Below, piece by piece: positions 36,583-37,360 of a stretch of 37,360 nucleotides of DNA. The translations under genes and the position numbers were made by a program. Source of the DNA: Rhodovarius crocodyli (GTDB lineage: Bacteria > Pseudomonadota > Alphaproteobacteria > Acetobacterales > Acetobacteraceae); assembly GCA_945901085.1 (NCBI GenBank), contig CAMDJV010000036.1, positions 1 to 37,360 of the forward strand. The letters run 5' to 3'. The number at the start of each line of letters is the position of its first letter. The stretch's first letter is position 1. Below the pieces are notes generated by a model. The model saw only the letters and a program-made list of their open reading frames with translations, made no database searches and was not told where the DNA came from.

Positions 36583-36891
36583 TTAGATCTTGATCTCGAC
36601 GTCCACGCCGCTGGCCAGGTCGAGCTTCATCAGCGCGTCCACGGTCTGCGGGGTGGGGTCGACGATATCGAGCAACCGGCGATGGGTGCGGATTTCGAAC
36701 TGCTCGCGGCTTTTCTTATCGACATGCGGCGAGCGGTTGACGGTGAAGCGTTCGATCTGCGTCGGCAGCGGGATGGGCCCGCGCACCTGCGCACCGGTCC
36801 GCTTCGCGGTCTGCACGATTTCCTTCGTGCTGCCATCCAGCACGCGGTGATCGAACGCCTTGAGGCGGATGCGGATATTTTGGCTGTCCAT
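36583..36891 (-). CDS. rpsJ: 30S ribosomal protein S10
   Basis: Small-subunit head protein, also the NusE antitermination factor. The 102-residue product begins [44 protein letters not shown], diagnostic of S10, and ends [13 protein letters not shown]. It begins 11 bases after tuf, the usual alphaproteobacterial order. Confidence 0.98.
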   Translation of the reverse strand: MDSQNIRIRLKAFDHRVLDGSTKEIVQTAKRTGAQVRGPIPLPTQIERFTVNRSPHVDKKSREQFEIRTHRRLLDIVDPTPQTVDALMKLDLASGVDVEIKI

Positions 36892-36902
36892 GGTGCGTGC
36901 GC

Positions 36903-37360
36903 TCAGTTCGAGATCGAAGCGACGACGCCAGCGCCCACAGTCCGGCCACCCTCACGGATGGCGAAACGCAGGCCCTCATCCATCGCGATCGGCGCGATCA
37001 GCGTCACGTCCATCGAGACGTTGTCACCGGGCATCACCATCTCCACGCCCTCGGGCAGCGTGACCACGCCGGTCACATCCGTTGTGCGGAAGTAGAATTG
37101 CGGACGATAATTGGTGAAGAACGGCGTATGACGGCCACCCTCTTCCTTCGTCAGCACATAGGCCTCGGCCTTGAACTTGCTGTGCGGCTTGATGCTGTTC
37201 GGCGCCGCCAAAACCTGGCCACGCTCCACATCTTCACGCTTCGTGCCACGCAGCAGCGCGCCGATATTGTCGCCAGCCTGCCCGGAGTCGAGCAGCTTGC
37301 GGAACATCTCAACGCCGGTCACCGTCGTCTTCACGGTGTCCTTCAGGCCGACGATCTCAA
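36903..37360 (-). CDS. tuf: Elongation factor Tu, C-terminal part
   Basis: Delivers aminoacyl-tRNA to the ribosome. The frame runs off the right edge, so only about 152 C-terminal residues (part of domain 2 and domain 3) are seen. They include [63 protein letters not shown] and the end [21 protein letters not shown]. The GTPase domain is off the window. fusA, rpsG and rpsL would be expected beyond the edge. Confidence 0.98.
   Translation of the reverse strand, partial: EIVGLKDTVKTTVTGVEMFRKLLDSGQAGDNIGALLRGTKREDVERGQVLAAPNSIKPHSKFKAEAYVLTKEEGGRHTPFFTNYRPQFYFRTTDVTGVVTLPEGVEMVMPGDNVSMDVTLIAPIAMDEGLRFAIREGGRTVGAGVVASISN

Overview
The window reads as GC-rich chromosomal DNA from an alphaproteobacterium, most likely family Acetobacteraceae (Roseomonas-like). 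This is inferred from gene order (aroQ-accB-accC; rplU-rpmA-obgE-proB; a complete tuf/S10-spc-alpha ribosomal cluster with adk), from protein style, and from several periplasmic solute-binding proteins. No database was searched.

Layout. Positions 1-228 hold the 3' end of an Asp/Glu/hydantoin racemase-family gene. Peptide deformylase (def, minus) and a small heat-shock protein (plus, TTG start) then diverge. From 1.5 to 3.9 kb lie aroQ, accB and accC (dehydroquinase, biotin carrier, biotin carboxylase). A SYLF-domain lipoprotein follows, then rplU-rpmA with a strong terminator, obgE-proB, an unrecognised lipoprotein under an AT-rich promoter, and a tight run of a cation-diffusion transporter, a proline-rich TonB-like protein and a PduO-type cobalamin adenosyltransferase. 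From 11.6 to 14.3 kb is a queuosine block (queA, tgt, queF). Two small minus-strand ORFs follow, then a roughly 234-bp palindrome-rich element with terminal inverted repeats that looks like a MITE. From 14.9 to 22.7 kb are accessory metabolic genes: two Bug/TTT-type binding proteins, an acyl-CoA ligase, a dipeptide-type ABC binding protein, and an orphan molybdopterin-binding xanthine-dehydrogenase-family subunit.

From 22.8 kb to the right edge everything is on the minus strand: tuf (partial), rpsJ, rplC, rplD, rplW, rplB, rpsS, rplV, rpsC, rplP, rpmC, rpsQ, rplN, rplX, rplE, rpsN, rpsH, rplF, rplR, rpsE, rpmD, rplO, secY, adk, rpsM, rpsK, rpoA, rplQ. Stop/start overlaps and gaps of a few bases point to co-transcription. 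Exceptions are hairpin-containing spacers at rpsN/rplE, rplO/secY, adk/rpsM and rpsK/rpoA. The two halves converge at about 22.75 kb on an inverted repeat.

Most of the window is ordinary housekeeping DNA. I found no clear new multi-gene system. The least explained items are the MITE-like element, the small ORF pair beside it, the lipoprotein at 7889-8899, and several leader or spacer hairpins.
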